From: Bacillus sp. FJAT-29814
GTDB lineage: Bacteria; Bacillota; Bacilli; Bacillales; Cytobacillaceae
Direction of reading: 5' to 3'
Length of the DNA stretch: 64,000 nt
Assembly (NCBI RefSeq): GCF_001510715.1
Contig: NZ_LMTJ01000008.1
Coordinates: forward strand, 317,794 to 381,793
How positions within the stretch are numbered: position 1 is the first letter of the stretch; every line of letters begins with the position of its first letter. Shown in pieces: positions 43,138 to 52,512 of the stretch. A program made the translations under genes and the position numbers. The notes beneath the pieces were generated by a model that was not told the origin of the DNA, did no database searches, and saw only the letters and a program-made list of their open reading frames with translations.

Positions 43138-44803
43138 ATACTTCCATGATAATTGGCAGAATCATTGGTCGGCGTTTTGTTTTTTCATAGAGGAATGGTG
43201 CCAACGTGTCAGTGATTTCATTCTTGATTTCGGACCATTGGCTTGTCTTTCGCTCCATTATTTTGTTTAGGTGCTTTGTAATCAGGGCTTGAGCATCGTT
43301 AATTAAATCTCCAGATTCACGCATATAAACAAAACCGCGGGAAATTAAATCAGGTCCGGAGGCGATTTTAAATTCCTTCATGTTAATGCTCACGACGACA
43401 ACGACCAATCCCTCTTCGGATAGAATCCTCCTGTCACGCAAGACGATGTTTCCGATATCACCAACGCCGCTTCCATCAATATAGACAGAACCAGATGGAA
43501 TTTTTCCGGCAACCTGTGCCGAATTTTCCGAAAGTGCCAGCACTTCACCGTTATCCATTATAAAGCAGTTTTCTTCTTCGACACCGCAATCCACTGCAAG
43601 CTTAGCGTGCATTTTTTGCATGCGGTACTCGCCATGAATCGGCATAAAGAATTTTGGTTTGATTAAGCGGAGCATCAGTTTCTGTTCCTCTTGGCCGCCA
43701 TGTCCGGAAGTGTGAATATTGCTTAATTTTCCGTGAATGACCTCGGCACCGGCCCTAGACAGCATGTTAATGGTCCTGCTTACGCTTATCGTATTTCCCG
43801 GAATTGGCGACGAGGAAAAAACCACCGTATCCCCAGGAATGATTTGTATCTGCCTGTGGGTGCCATTTGCAATCCTTGACAAGGCGGCCATTGGTTCACC
43901 CTGGCTGCCTGTACAAAGGATGGTTACCTTGTCCGCCGCCAAACGGTTGATTTGCCCTGCGTCAACAAACGTATCCTTTGGCGCTCTGATATAACCCAAA
44001 TCTAACCCAATATTGATGGCTGCTTCCATACTTCTGCCGAATACCGCAATCTTCCTGCCGTTTGCCACTGCCGCTTCGGTTACCTGCTGTAGGCGGTGGA
44101 TATTGGAAGCAAATGTGGCAAAAATAATCCGCCCATCTACTTTTCGGAAAATATCGTCAATGCTTTCTCCAACCCGTCGTTCAGACATGGTGAAATCAGG
44201 GATTTCACTGTTGGTGCTGTCCGAAAGGAGACATAGCACCCCTTCTTTACCGATTTCGGCCATTTTTGTCAAATTGGCCGGTTCGCCGACAGGGGTAAAA
44301 TCAAATTTAAAATCACCGGTATGGACAATTTGCCCTGGCGGTGTTTTCACAACAACTCCGTAAGAATCTGGAATGCTATGAGTAGTACGGAAAAATGTAA
44401 CGGAGGTTTTCCGGAATTTGATGATATCGTCCTCTTTAATATCAATTAATTTTGCATTTCGAAGCAGTCCGTGTTCCTCAAGTTTGTTCTTAATTAGACC
44501 GAGCGCAAGCTTTCCGCCGTAAATAGGGATATTCACTTCCCGAAGCAAATAGGGGATACCGCCAATATGGTCTTCGTGACCGTGGGTTACGAACAACCCT
44601 TTTATTTTGTCTTCGTTTTTTACTAAATAGCTATAATCCGGGATGACATAATCAATGCCCAACAGTTCGTCCTCGGGAAATTTAATTCCGGCATCAATGA
44701 GGATTATTTCATCCTGGAATTGCACACCATAAGTGTTTTTGCCGATTTCACCCAAGCCTCCAAGGGCAAAAACAGCGGTTTGATCATTTTTTACAAATTT
44801 CAT
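43136..44803 (-). CDS. rnjA: Ribonuclease J1
   Basis: The 555-residue beta-CASP metallo-beta-lactamase has THGHEDHIGG (H74, H76, D78, H79), the beta-CASP core, and the C-terminal domain. It is the main 5'-3' exonuclease and endonuclease of RNA turnover in Bacillus. It lies 6 nt after rpoY, the conserved pair of this phylum. Confidence 0.96.
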   Translation of the reverse strand: MKFVKNDQTAVFALGGLGEIGKNTYGVQFQDEIILIDAGIKFPEDELLGIDYVIPDYSYLVKNEDKIKGLFVTHGHEDHIGGIPYLLREVNIPIYGGKLALGLIKNKLEEHGLLRNAKLIDIKEDDIIKFRKTSVTFFRTTHSIPDSYGVVVKTPPGQIVHTGDFKFDFTPVGEPANLTKMAEIGKEGVLCLLSDSTNSEIPDFTMSERRVGESIDDIFRKVDGRIIFATFASNIHRLQQVTEAAVANGRKIAVFGRSMEAAINIGLDLGYIRAPKDTFVDAGQINRLAADKVTILCTGSQGEPMAALSRIANGTHRQIQIIPGDTVVFSSSPIPGNTISVSRTINMLSRAGAEVIHGKLSNIHTSGHGGQEEQKLMLRLIKPKFFMPIHGEYRMQKMHAKLAVDCGVEEENCFIMDNGEVLALSENSAQVAGKIPSGSVYIDGSGVGDIGNIVLRDRRILSEEGLVVVVVSINMKEFKIASGPDLISRGFVYMRESGDLINDAQALITKHLNKIMERKTSQWSEIKNEITDTLAPFLYEKTKRRPMILPIIMEV

Positions 44804-44809
44804 AAATTA

Positions 44810-45019
44810 TCATATCTCCAATACTTTAAAGTTTTCATTTTGTTGTTCATAGTCCAAATAGGCTCCTTTAACTTGCTGAATATATTCAACGTTTACCTTG
44901 CGGTCAGCCAGTTTAGAATAAACTTCTCTTACTGATTCTGCTTCGATAAAAACAGTTTTCGTTTTTTCTCGTACAGGAACCTCGTTAATGCTCTCTTGGT
45001 AAAATACTTTAAATATCAT
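44810..45019 (-). CDS. rpoY: RNA polymerase epsilon subunit RpoY
   Basis: The 69-residue protein (MIFKVFYQESINEVPVREKT at the start, DYEQQNENFKVLEI at the end) matches YkzG, the small epsilon subunit that binds near the beta' jaw of firmicute RNA polymerase. It is followed by rnjA and they are surely cotranscribed. Confidence 0.93.
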   Translation of the reverse strand: MIFKVFYQESINEVPVREKTKTVFIEAESVREVYSKLADRKVNVEYIQQVKGAYLDYEQQNENFKVLEI

Positions 45020-45161
45020 TACTTTCGCTCCTTATTTAACATAACTTTTTCTATTATATAAAACATTTTCATCTTTTTCATTATTTTGCTATGGAAAGCT
45101 TTGGTTCCGGTTATGGATTCTATGTAAAAAGCACCTATCTATCCAATTTACAATAAGGAAG

Positions 45162-45188
45162 GAGCCCTTCGCAAGTTTGAAGGGCTCA
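45162..45188 (-). terminator. Hairpin downstream of the small basic peptide frame
   Basis: GAGCCCTTC pairs perfectly with GAAGGGCTC; the minus-strand tail CTTCCTTATT is T-rich but not a clean run. Confidence 0.55.
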
Positions 45189-45193
45189 AATGT

Positions 45194-45265
45194 TTAGGCA
45201 ATGGATTTTTTTCTGAGTAAATCTTTCCACTGTTTTAAGAGCTTCTTTCTTAGCTTCTTCAACAT
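45194..45265 (-). CDS. Possible 23-residue amphipathic basic peptide
   Basis: The minus strand reads TAAGGAGATGATC, a long anti-SD complement, 10 nt before ATG 45265. The frame encodes MLKKLRKKLLKQWK and nine more residues, strongly cationic and amphipathic. An overlapping frame on the same strand gives a 29-residue reading (MIHYVEEAKKEALKTVER...) from an ATG that lies inside the ribosome site, which makes it less likely. I recognise neither. A hairpin follows. Confidence 0.35.
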   Translation of the reverse strand: MLKKLRKKLLKQWKDLLRKKSIA

Positions 45266-45436
45266 AGTGGATCATCTCCTTACTTCTTATTTTAATATAT
45301 CCTTGTCCAATGTAAAGCAGCTCTTGACAGATAATTAAAATTTTTTGTTTTACTGTTTTTTTACTATTATTATATGGTGAAAATGTGGAATTTTTCATGG
45401 ATAATCATGGAATCTCTATGTCATTTGCACTGTACA

Positions 45437-45471
45437 ATAAAAAAATCCGGTCGGAAAAACAACCGGAATTA
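45437..45471 (-). terminator. Terminator of def
   Basis: On the minus strand TCCGGT...ACCGGA followed by seven T, just past the def stop. Confidence 0.85.
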
Positions 45472-46026
45472 GCGTTCTATAGCTATGGCCCCTTCAATTG
45501 GCTTGAATGGGTCTTGTTTATCAATATGGTCGTAAAACATGATACCATTTAAATGGTCAATTTCATGTTGAAAACAAATGGCCGGAACCCCTTTCAGGCG
45601 CAGTTTAACCTCTTCGCCATCCATGTTGTAGCCTTTAACCGTAATGCGTGCATACCTTGGCACATAACCAGGGATGGCTTCATCAACAGACAGACAGCCT
45701 TCACCCGATTGTAAATACGCCTTTTCAACTGAATGGCTGATAATTTTCGGATTAAATAATGCATGGCTGAGTAGGTTTCCTTTATCATCAGTCAGATGGA
45801 CAGCAATCATCCGTTTTGAAACATTTATCTGCGGTGCGGCTAGACCAATCCCCGGACGTAGGCCATACTCTTCAGCAATCTCGCTGTTTTGGCTATTGAT
45901 TACATATTCCAGGAGACTGCCGAGGATTTTTTTCTCCTCTTCGGAAGGGGGCATTGCAACTTCCGCAGCGACTTTCCTGAGTGTAGGATGGCCATCTCGA
46001 ATGATATCATCCATCGTTAACATCAT
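45469..46026 (-). CDS. def: Peptide deformylase
   Basis: The 185-residue enzyme has all three motifs: GIGLAAPQ, EGCLSV and QHEIDH (metal ligands Cys and two His). It removes the formyl group from nascent proteins. The location (rnjA-rpoY ... def-ykyA-pdhA) corresponds to ykrB of B. subtilis. GGGAGTG lies before two adjacent ATGs (46026, 46023). Confidence 0.95.
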   Translation of the reverse strand: MMLTMDDIIRDGHPTLRKVAAEVAMPPSEEEKKILGSLLEYVINSQNSEIAEEYGLRPGIGLAAPQINVSKRMIAVHLTDDKGNLLSHALFNPKIISHSVEKAYLQSGEGCLSVDEAIPGYVPRYARITVKGYNMDGEEVKLRLKGVPAICFQHEIDHLNGIMFYDHIDKQDPFKPIEGAIAIER

Positions 46027-46158
46027 TTTTCACTCCCAAATGCGAATAAAGTTATTGTAAACATTAGTTTAACAAACAATCTAAAAAATGTTAATTATTT
46101 ATTGTCAAACCAGCCCCATACCCGATATAGTAAAAGTGGACTAGGAGGGGCTGGCGTG

Positions 46159-46821
46159 ATGTATTTTAAAAAATATCCATTCATTTTGATTGTTTTCATG
46201 CTTACTGTCGGTTTAATCGGATGTTCTGACAAACCAAACGACCCCACTGAGAAAATGTATACGATACTGGAAAACGTGGTATCTAAAGAAAAACCATTTG
46301 AAAACCAGCAAGATCCGCTGGTTGCTTTGGAAAAGAAAGAAAAAAATCTATATAATCAAATTTTAAAGCTGGGAATGAAAGAGTACGGCCAAATTGTGAA
46401 ACTTGCTGATGAGGCCTTGGCTTCTACCGAGAAACGGAGAGAACTGTTCGAAACGGAAACGGCCAGCTTGAAAGAATCTGAAAACGAATTTAGAAAAGTG
46501 GCAGATTTAAAAGAGGATTTTGACAATCCAGAGCTGGGTCAATTGGCAGATGGGCTTTATCAAATAATGGAGAATAGATACAGGGCGCATGACGAATTGT
46601 ACAGGCAATATACCAAGGCGATAAATCATGACAAAGTATTATATGGAATGTTTAAAAATAAGGATATTCCCCTTGAAGACCTTCAAAATCAAGTTGAAAA
46701 AGTAAACGATGCCTATCAAAAGGTATATACAGAAAATGAAAAGTTCAATAAATATACTGAACAATACAATGATAAGAAACTTTTATTTTATAAAAAAGCT
46801 GGCTTGGATCCAGCAAAATAA
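46159..46821 (+). CDS. ykyA: YkyA family lipoprotein
   Basis: The 220-residue protein begins with a lipoprotein signal (ILIVFMLTVGLIGC) and continues as a long charged alpha-helical domain. It matches the YkyA family of putative cell-wall-binding lipoproteins found between def and pdhA. AGGAGGGG precedes ATG 46159; GTG 46156 is an alternative. TTGTCA and TATAGT about 50 nt upstream form a likely promoter. Confidence 0.85.
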   Translation: MYFKKYPFILIVFMLTVGLIGCSDKPNDPTEKMYTILENVVSKEKPFENQQDPLVALEKKEKNLYNQILKLGMKEYGQIVKLADEALASTEKRRELFETETASLKESENEFRKVADLKEDFDNPELGQLADGLYQIMENRYRAHDELYRQYTKAINHDKVLYGMFKNKDIPLEDLQNQVEKVNDAYQKVYTENEKFNKYTEQYNDKKLLFYKKAGLDPAK

Positions 46822-46832
46822 TCCACAGAGAA

Positions 46833-46860
46833 TCAGCCCTTATTGTGCTGGTTTTTTTGC
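46833..46860 (+). terminator. Terminator of ykyA
   Basis: AATCAGC...GCTGGTT stem (one G-T pair) with seven T. Confidence 0.75.
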
Positions 46861-47038
46861 TATATTATAACAATTAGAAATTTGTGTTGGATTTTATATA
46901 ACAGAATGAAGTGAACGGGTGATACAGAATAAATTAAATCGCAAACAGGAAAATAATATGATGATGTTGAAAAATTATAAGGCGTAGTATTTGACGATAG
47001 AATATCGATGATGTAAACTCGAATAGAAGTTTGGTAAT

Positions 47039-47071
47039 TGTATCAATAATATTTTAATAAACATTGATACA
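47039..47071 (+). promoter_or_regulatory. Perfect dyad upstream of pdhA
   Basis: TGTATCAAT (47039-47047) and ATTGATACA (47063-47071) form a perfect 9-bp inverted repeat around 15 AT-rich bases. It lies about 117 nt before pdhA and may be an operator. The rest of the 366-nt ykyA-pdhA gap is AT-rich; a nine-codon frame at 46959 is the only other thing seen. Confidence 0.5.
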
Positions 47072-47187
47072 GATTAAAAAACATAAACACCAGTGACTTG
47101 CGCTTGTATTTATATATTTTGGGCAAGCTAACTAAGTGGATTTATTAAAACTTTTTAATGAATAAAAGAAAGGAAGATGTGACGAAG

Positions 47188-48303
47188 ATGGCTTCGAAAA
47201 CTCAAAACGCCCCATTGGATGCAAAAAAGGGACTTCAGGCAGTTGAAGAGCAGTTTCAAACATTTCAAATCTTAAATGAAGAAGGGGAAGTCGTTAATGA
47301 AGCGGCTATGCCTCAATTAACGGATGAGCAGCTTCAAGAATTGATGCGCCGTATGGTGTATACAAGAATTCTTGACCAAAGATCTATTTCCTTGAACCGT
47401 CAGGGAAGATTGGGTTTCTATGCTCCTACTGCCGGGCAGGAAGCATCCCAATTGGCTTCGCAATTTGCTCTTGAAAAAGAAGACTTTATTTTACCAGGAT
47501 ATCGTGATGTACCCCAATTAATCTGGCACGGCCTGCCATTATATCAGGCATTCCTATTTTCTCGCGGACATTTCCAAGGTAACCAGATTCCTGAGGGAGT
47601 CAATGTACTATCACCGCAAATCATAATTGGTGCACAGTATGTTCAAGCCGCAGGTGTTGCGCTAGGCTTGAAAAAGAACGGCACAAAAGCGGTTGCCATT
47701 ACTTATACAGGTGACGGCGGTGCTTCTCAGGGCGATTTCTATGAAGGAATCAACTTTGCCGGCGCCTTCAAAGCTCCAGCAATTTTTGTCGTGCAAAATA
47801 ACCGGTTTGCGATTTCTACTCCAGTAGAGAAGCAGTCGGCAGCAAAAACGATTGCGCAAAAAGCGATGGCTGCAGGTATTCCTGGCATCCAGGTTGACGG
47901 TATGGACCCACTTGCAGTTTATGCTGCAGTTCGCGATGCGCGTGAACGTGCCATCAATGGTGAAGGTCCGACATTAATTGAAACATTAACCTACCGTTAC
48001 GGTCCACATACGATGGCAGGGGACGACCCAACACGTTATCGTACAGCAGACCTCGATAATGAATGGGAAAAGAAAGACCCGCTTGTACGTTTCCGCAAGT
48101 TCCTTGAAAAGAAAGGCTTATGGAGCGAAGAAAAAGAAAATGAAGTCATCGATCAGGCAAAAGAAGATATTAAAGAAGCAATCAAAAAAGCAGATGCTGC
48201 TCCTAAACAAAAGGTTACTGATTTAATGTCGATTATGTTTGAAGAGATGCCTCATAACTTAAATGAACAATATGAAATTTATCAAGCAAAGGAGTCGAAG
48301 TAA
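47188..48303 (+). CDS. pdhA: Pyruvate dehydrogenase E1 alpha
   Basis: The 371-residue subunit has the TPP motif GDGGASQGDFYEGINFAG with the following VVQNNRFAIST, and the phosphorylation-loop region YRYGPHTMAGDDP. It forms the E1 heterotetramer with PdhB and decarboxylates pyruvate. ATG 47188 gives the length of B. subtilis PdhA; AAAGGAAG lies 11 nt upstream. First gene of pdhABCD. Confidence 0.96.
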   Translation: MASKTQNAPLDAKKGLQAVEEQFQTFQILNEEGEVVNEAAMPQLTDEQLQELMRRMVYTRILDQRSISLNRQGRLGFYAPTAGQEASQLASQFALEKEDFILPGYRDVPQLIWHGLPLYQAFLFSRGHFQGNQIPEGVNVLSPQIIIGAQYVQAAGVALGLKKNGTKAVAITYTGDGGASQGDFYEGINFAGAFKAPAIFVVQNNRFAISTPVEKQSAAKTIAQKAMAAGIPGIQVDGMDPLAVYAAVRDARERAINGEGPTLIETLTYRYGPHTMAGDDPTRYRTADLDNEWEKKDPLVRFRKFLEKKGLWSEEKENEVIDQAKEDIKEAIKKADAAPKQKVTDLMSIMFEEMPHNLNEQYEIYQAKESK

Positions 48304-48306
48304 GTC

Positions 48307-49284
48307 ATGGCTCAAATGACAATGATTCAAGCGATAACTGATGCATTGCGTACGGAACTGAAAAATGACCCGAAAACATTAGTTTTCGGTGAGGACGTTG
48401 GGGTTAACGGCGGTGTTTTCCGTGCGACTGAAGGCCTGCATAAGGAATTCGGCGAAGACCGTGTTTTTGATACGCCACTTGCAGAATCCGGTATTGGCGG
48501 TTTATCAATCGGCCTTGCCTTGACTGGATACAGACCAATTCCGGAAATTCAGTTTTTCGGTTTCGTCTTTGAAGTATTTGATTCGATTGCTGGTCAAATG
48601 TCACGGATGCGTTACCGTTCTGGTGGACGTTACAATATGCCGATAACAGTTCGTTCTCCATTTGGCGGTGGCGTTCATACCCCGGAACTTCACTCTGACA
48701 GCCTTGAAGGCTTGATGGCGCAGACTCCAGGTTTAAAGGTGGTTGTCCCGTCTACCCCTTATGACGCCAAAGGATTATTGCTATCTGCTATCCGCGATAA
48801 TGACCCGGTCATTTTCCTTGAGCATTTAAAATTATACCGTGCCTTCCGTCAAGAAGTGCCAGAAGAGGAATATACAATTCCACTTGGCAAAGCGGATATT
48901 AAACGTGAAGGTACTGACTTAACCATCATCACTTACGGAGCGATGGTCCATGAGTCGTTAAAAGCTGCTGATGAACTGGCGAAGGAAGGCCACTCTGTTG
49001 AAGTGGTGGATTTACGTACAATCAGCCCGCTTGATATTGATACTATTATTGCTTCGGTTGAAAAAACTGGCCGTGCTATTGTAGTTCAGGAAGCACAAAA
49101 AATGGCTGGCGTGGCGGCAAATGTTGTTGCCGAAATTAACGATCGCGCGATTTTAAGCCTTGAAGCGCCAGTATTGCGCGTAGCTGCACCTGACACAGTA
49201 TATCCTTTCTCACAGGCTGAATCTGTATGGCTTCCTAACTATAAAGATGTCATCGAAACAGCGAAGAAAGTATTAACGTTCTAA
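48307..49284 (+). CDS. pdhB: Pyruvate dehydrogenase E1 beta
   Basis: The 325-residue transketolase-like subunit (MTMIQAITDALRTELKND; FGEDVGVNGGVFRATEGL; C-terminal transketolase domain) completes E1. It starts 3 nt after the pdhA stop, so the two are made together. Confidence 0.96.
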   Translation: MAQMTMIQAITDALRTELKNDPKTLVFGEDVGVNGGVFRATEGLHKEFGEDRVFDTPLAESGIGGLSIGLALTGYRPIPEIQFFGFVFEVFDSIAGQMSRMRYRSGGRYNMPITVRSPFGGGVHTPELHSDSLEGLMAQTPGLKVVVPSTPYDAKGLLLSAIRDNDPVIFLEHLKLYRAFRQEVPEEEYTIPLGKADIKREGTDLTIITYGAMVHESLKAADELAKEGHSVEVVDLRTISPLDIDTIIASVEKTGRAIVVQEAQKMAGVAANVVAEINDRAILSLEAPVLRVAAPDTVYPFSQAESVWLPNYKDVIETAKKVLTF

Positions 49285-49359
49285 TAATTGAACAACTGGC
49301 TAGAGATGCTAGTTTTGAAACTTGCATTAAACGATCATGATATAGGAGGCTGAATCTCA

Positions 49360-50673
49360 GTGTCATTTCAATTTAAAATGCCTGACATCGGTGAAGGTAT
49401 TCACGAGGGTGAAATCGTCAAATGGTTCATCAAAGCGGGCGATAAGGTCCAAGAAGACGATGTCCTTTGCGAAATTCAAAATGATAAAGCAGTTGTAGAA
49501 ATTCCTTCCCCAGTTGAAGGAACGGTTTTGGAAGTTCTAGTTGGTGAGGGAACAGTTGCTACAGTGGGACAGGTGTTAGTAACCTTTGATGCCCCTGGGT
49601 ATGAAGATTTACAATTTAAAGGCGACCATGGCGAAGAGGAGGCTCCAGCTCCAGCTCCAGCTCCGGAAGCAAAACAAGAAGCAGCAGCGCCAGCAACGGC
49701 AGCAGCAGCTCCTGTAGCACAACCGCAGGCAGAAGTGGACCCAAATCGCCGTGTTATTGCTATGCCTTCTGTCCGTAAATATGCACGTGAAAAAGGCGTT
49801 GACATTCGTCAAGTTGCAGGTTCCGGGGATAACGGCCGTGTGCTTAAAAATGATATTGATGCGTTCTTAAGCGGTGGAGCAGCAGTGCCACAAGCAGTTG
49901 AAGCCCAGGTATCTGCTGAGGAAACAGCAGCACCACAAGCAACTGCACCAGCTCCAATCCCACAAGGTGAATATCCGGAAACACGTGAAAAAATGAGCGG
50001 GATCCGCAAGGCGATTGCTAAAGCTATGGTTAATTCTAAACATACTGCTCCGCACGTTACTCTGATGGATGAAGTCGATGTAACCAAGCTAGTGACACAT
50101 CGGAAGAAGTTCAAAGAAGTGGCTGCTGCAAAAGGCATCAAGCTTACATTCTTGCCATATATCGTAAAAGCATTAACTAGTGCATTAAGAGAGTTCCCTG
50201 CATTAAACACATCTCTTGATGATGCAACAAGTGAAATTATCCATAAGCATTACTACAACATTGGAATTGCCGCAGATACTGAAAAAGGTTTATTAGTTCC
50301 TGTTGTGAAAGATGCTGATCGTAAATCAGTTTTCGCGATTTCTAACGAGATTAATGAATTAGCTGGAAAAGCCCGTGAAGGCAAGCTCGCTCCGAATGAA
50401 ATGAAGGGTGCTTCTTGCACAATTTCTAACATTGGGTCTGCTGGCGGTCAATGGTTTACACCGGTTATTAACCATCCAGAAGTAGCGATTCTTGGTGTTG
50501 GCCGCATTGCTGAAAAACCAATTGTTCGTAACGGAGAAATTGTCGCTGCTCCAGTATTAGCGTTATCATTAAGCTTTGATCACCGTATGATTGATGGTGC
50601 AACAGCCCAAAATGCGCTAAATCATATCAAGCGATTGTTGAACGATCCTGAACTCTTGCTAATGGAGGCGTAA
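49360..50673 (+). CDS. pdhC: Pyruvate dehydrogenase E2, dihydrolipoamide acetyltransferase
   Basis: The 437-residue protein has one lipoyl domain (attachment lysine in EIQNDKAVVEIPSP, about residue 43), an alanine/proline-rich linker, a peripheral subunit-binding domain (about 127-165), a second linker, and the catalytic acetyltransferase core with SFDHRMIDGA. It forms the core of the complex. The start is GTG 49360 after GGAGG. Confidence 0.96.
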   Translation: MSFQFKMPDIGEGIHEGEIVKWFIKAGDKVQEDDVLCEIQNDKAVVEIPSPVEGTVLEVLVGEGTVATVGQVLVTFDAPGYEDLQFKGDHGEEEAPAPAPAPEAKQEAAAPATAAAAPVAQPQAEVDPNRRVIAMPSVRKYAREKGVDIRQVAGSGDNGRVLKNDIDAFLSGGAAVPQAVEAQVSAEETAAPQATAPAPIPQGEYPETREKMSGIRKAIAKAMVNSKHTAPHVTLMDEVDVTKLVTHRKKFKEVAAAKGIKLTFLPYIVKALTSALREFPALNTSLDDATSEIIHKHYYNIGIAADTEKGLLVPVVKDADRKSVFAISNEINELAGKAREGKLAPNEMKGASCTISNIGSAGGQWFTPVINHPEVAILGVGRIAEKPIVRNGEIVAAPVLALSLSFDHRMIDGATAQNALNHIKRLLNDPELLLMEA

Positions 50674-50677
50674 AAAA

Positions 50678-52093
50678 ATGGTTGTTGGAGATTTTCCAAT
50701 TGAAACAGATACTATAGTGATCGGTGCTGGTCCCGGCGGATACGTCGCGGCGATCCGTGCCGCCCAGCTTGGACAAAAGGTAACGATTGTTGAAAAGGAA
50801 TATATCGGCGGCGTATGTTTAAATGTGGGCTGTATTCCTTCTAAAGCGTTGATTGCTGCAGGACACCGTTATGAAACGGCGCTACATTCCGAATCAATCG
50901 GAATCACTGCCGAAAACGTCAAAGTTGATTTTTCTAAGGTTCAGAACTTCAAAGCCGGGATTGTAAATAAATTAACTGGCGGTGTTGAAGGCTTATTAAA
51001 AGGCAATAAAGTCAATATTGTCCGTGGCGAAGCCTATTTTGTCGATGCGAATACACTTCGGGTAATGGATGAAAATTCGGCTCAAACCTATACATTCAAA
51101 AATGCCATAATCGCTACCGGTTCACGACCAATCGAATTGCCGACATTCAAATATTCAAATCGAGTGCTCAATTCCACTGGTGCGCTAAACTTGCCGGAAA
51201 TCCCTGAAAAAATTGTCGTGATCGGCGGCGGGGTTATTGGAATTGAACTTGGCGGCGCCTACGCAAACTTTGGCAGCCAAGTAACGATTTTAGAAGGTGC
51301 CGAAGAGATTTTGGGCATGGGTGTTTTTGATAAGCAAATGGCTTCCCTTGTCAAACGGGCTATGAAGAAAAAAGGTGCTGAGTTCTACACTAAGGCACTT
51401 GCCAAGGGCGTTGAAGAAACGGAAAACGGTGTAGTCGTAACGTTCGAGACAAAAGGCGAAGAAAAGAAAATTGAGGCTGATTATGTGTTTGTCATGGTTG
51501 GCCGCCGTCCAAATACCGATGAAATGGGTCTTGAACAGGTTGGAGTTAAATTAACTGACCGCGGCCTAATTGAAATCGACAAGCAATGCCGGACAAATAT
51601 CGGCAATATTTATGCTATTGGTGATGTTGTTGCTGGACCTCAATTGGCTCACAAGGCATCATATGAAGCAAAAATTGCAGCCGAGGCGATTGCGGGACAT
51701 CCTTCAGAGATCGATTACTTGGGTATCCCTGCAGTAGTCTTCTCCGAGCCTGAGTTAGCTTCGGTTGGCTATACAGAGGCGCAGGCCAAAGAGGAAGGGA
51801 TTGAGGTTGTTGCAGCCAAATTCCCATTCGCGGCAAATGGCCGGGCGTTATCACTCGAAAGCGGTGATGGCTTCTTAAGATTAATCACACGCAAGGAAGA
51901 CGGTCTTGTTATTGGAGCCCAAATTGCGGGTGCGAGCGCATCTGATATGATTGCTGAACTCGGATTAGCAATTGAAGCCGGGATGACTGCAGAGGATTTG
52001 GCTATGACGATTCATGCCCATCCAACACTTGGTGAAATTACGATGGAAGCAGCCGAGGTTGCTCTTGGAAGTCCGATTCATATTTTAAAATAA
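50678..52093 (+). CDS. pdhD: Dihydrolipoamide dehydrogenase E3
   Basis: The 471-residue flavoprotein has VIGAGPGGYVAAIRAAQLG, the redox disulfide GGVCLNVGCIPSK, the second NAD motif VIGGGVIGIELGG and the dimer-interface histidine in HAHPTLGE. It reoxidises lipoamide and makes NADH; it probably serves 2-oxoglutarate dehydrogenase as well. It follows pdhC by 4 nt. Confidence 0.96.
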   Translation: MVVGDFPIETDTIVIGAGPGGYVAAIRAAQLGQKVTIVEKEYIGGVCLNVGCIPSKALIAAGHRYETALHSESIGITAENVKVDFSKVQNFKAGIVNKLTGGVEGLLKGNKVNIVRGEAYFVDANTLRVMDENSAQTYTFKNAIIATGSRPIELPTFKYSNRVLNSTGALNLPEIPEKIVVIGGGVIGIELGGAYANFGSQVTILEGAEEILGMGVFDKQMASLVKRAMKKKGAEFYTKALAKGVEETENGVVVTFETKGEEKKIEADYVFVMVGRRPNTDEMGLEQVGVKLTDRGLIEIDKQCRTNIGNIYAIGDVVAGPQLAHKASYEAKIAAEAIAGHPSEIDYLGIPAVVFSEPELASVGYTEAQAKEEGIEVVAAKFPFAANGRALSLESGDGFLRLITRKEDGLVIGAQIAGASASDMIAELGLAIEAGMTAEDLAMTIHAHPTLGEITMEAAEVALGSPIHILK

Positions 52094-52097
52094 ATAA

Positions 52098-52137
52098 ACA
52101 AAAGTCCTCTCCTGTTATGTGGAGAGGATTTTTTTAT
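52098..52137 (+). terminator. Terminator of pdhABCD
   Basis: GTCCTCTCC-TGTTATGT-GGAGAGGAT followed by T run. Confidence 0.92.
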
Positions 52138-52247
52138 TATACTTAATTATTTGCGAATTAATGGAATTAATCGGTTTTATTTTTTATACTTAAACTGTAT
52201 AGCTTCTAATATATTATGTTAAATAATGTTTTAGCGTGGTGATATGA

Positions 52248-52490
52248 ATGAGGGTCTATATCGTCATACTTCTGCAATTTATGATTTGGAGCGGTTACAC
52301 ATTAATTGAATGGTTATCAAAGCATGACCAAATGATTTATAAAGTCATGATGTTTTTTGTCTTCTTTTATTTGGCATTTGTCATAGGCTCAAAACTGACA
52401 AAATCAGGCCCGAAATCTTTATTTATTACAACATTAAGCCTGGTGATTTACACGTCGATCCACTTTACGATGGCCAGATTTATTCATTAA
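52248..52490 (+). CDS. Small membrane protein, 80 residues
   Basis: The product is hydrophobic, with three likely helices (about 4-22, 30-50, 57-75) and a basic loop. I do not recognise the family. A GGTGAT ribosome site precedes ATG 52248. It lies alone after pdhD. Confidence 0.6.
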   Translation: MRVYIVILLQFMIWSGYTLIEWLSKHDQMIYKVMMFFVFFYLAFVIGSKLTKSGPKSLFITTLSLVIYTSIHFTMARFIH

Positions 52491-52512
52491 AAAAAGCCCC
52501 ATAAGGAGCTCT
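52488..52512 (-). terminator. Terminator of the DUF1885 gene
   Basis: On the minus strand AGCTCC-TTAT-GGGGCT followed by seven T. Confidence 0.8.

Noticed and set aside
45186..45398. 70-codon minus-strand frame upstream of rpoY
   Set aside because: Its first ATG has no ribosome site; the only good site lies in the middle and favours shorter frames.
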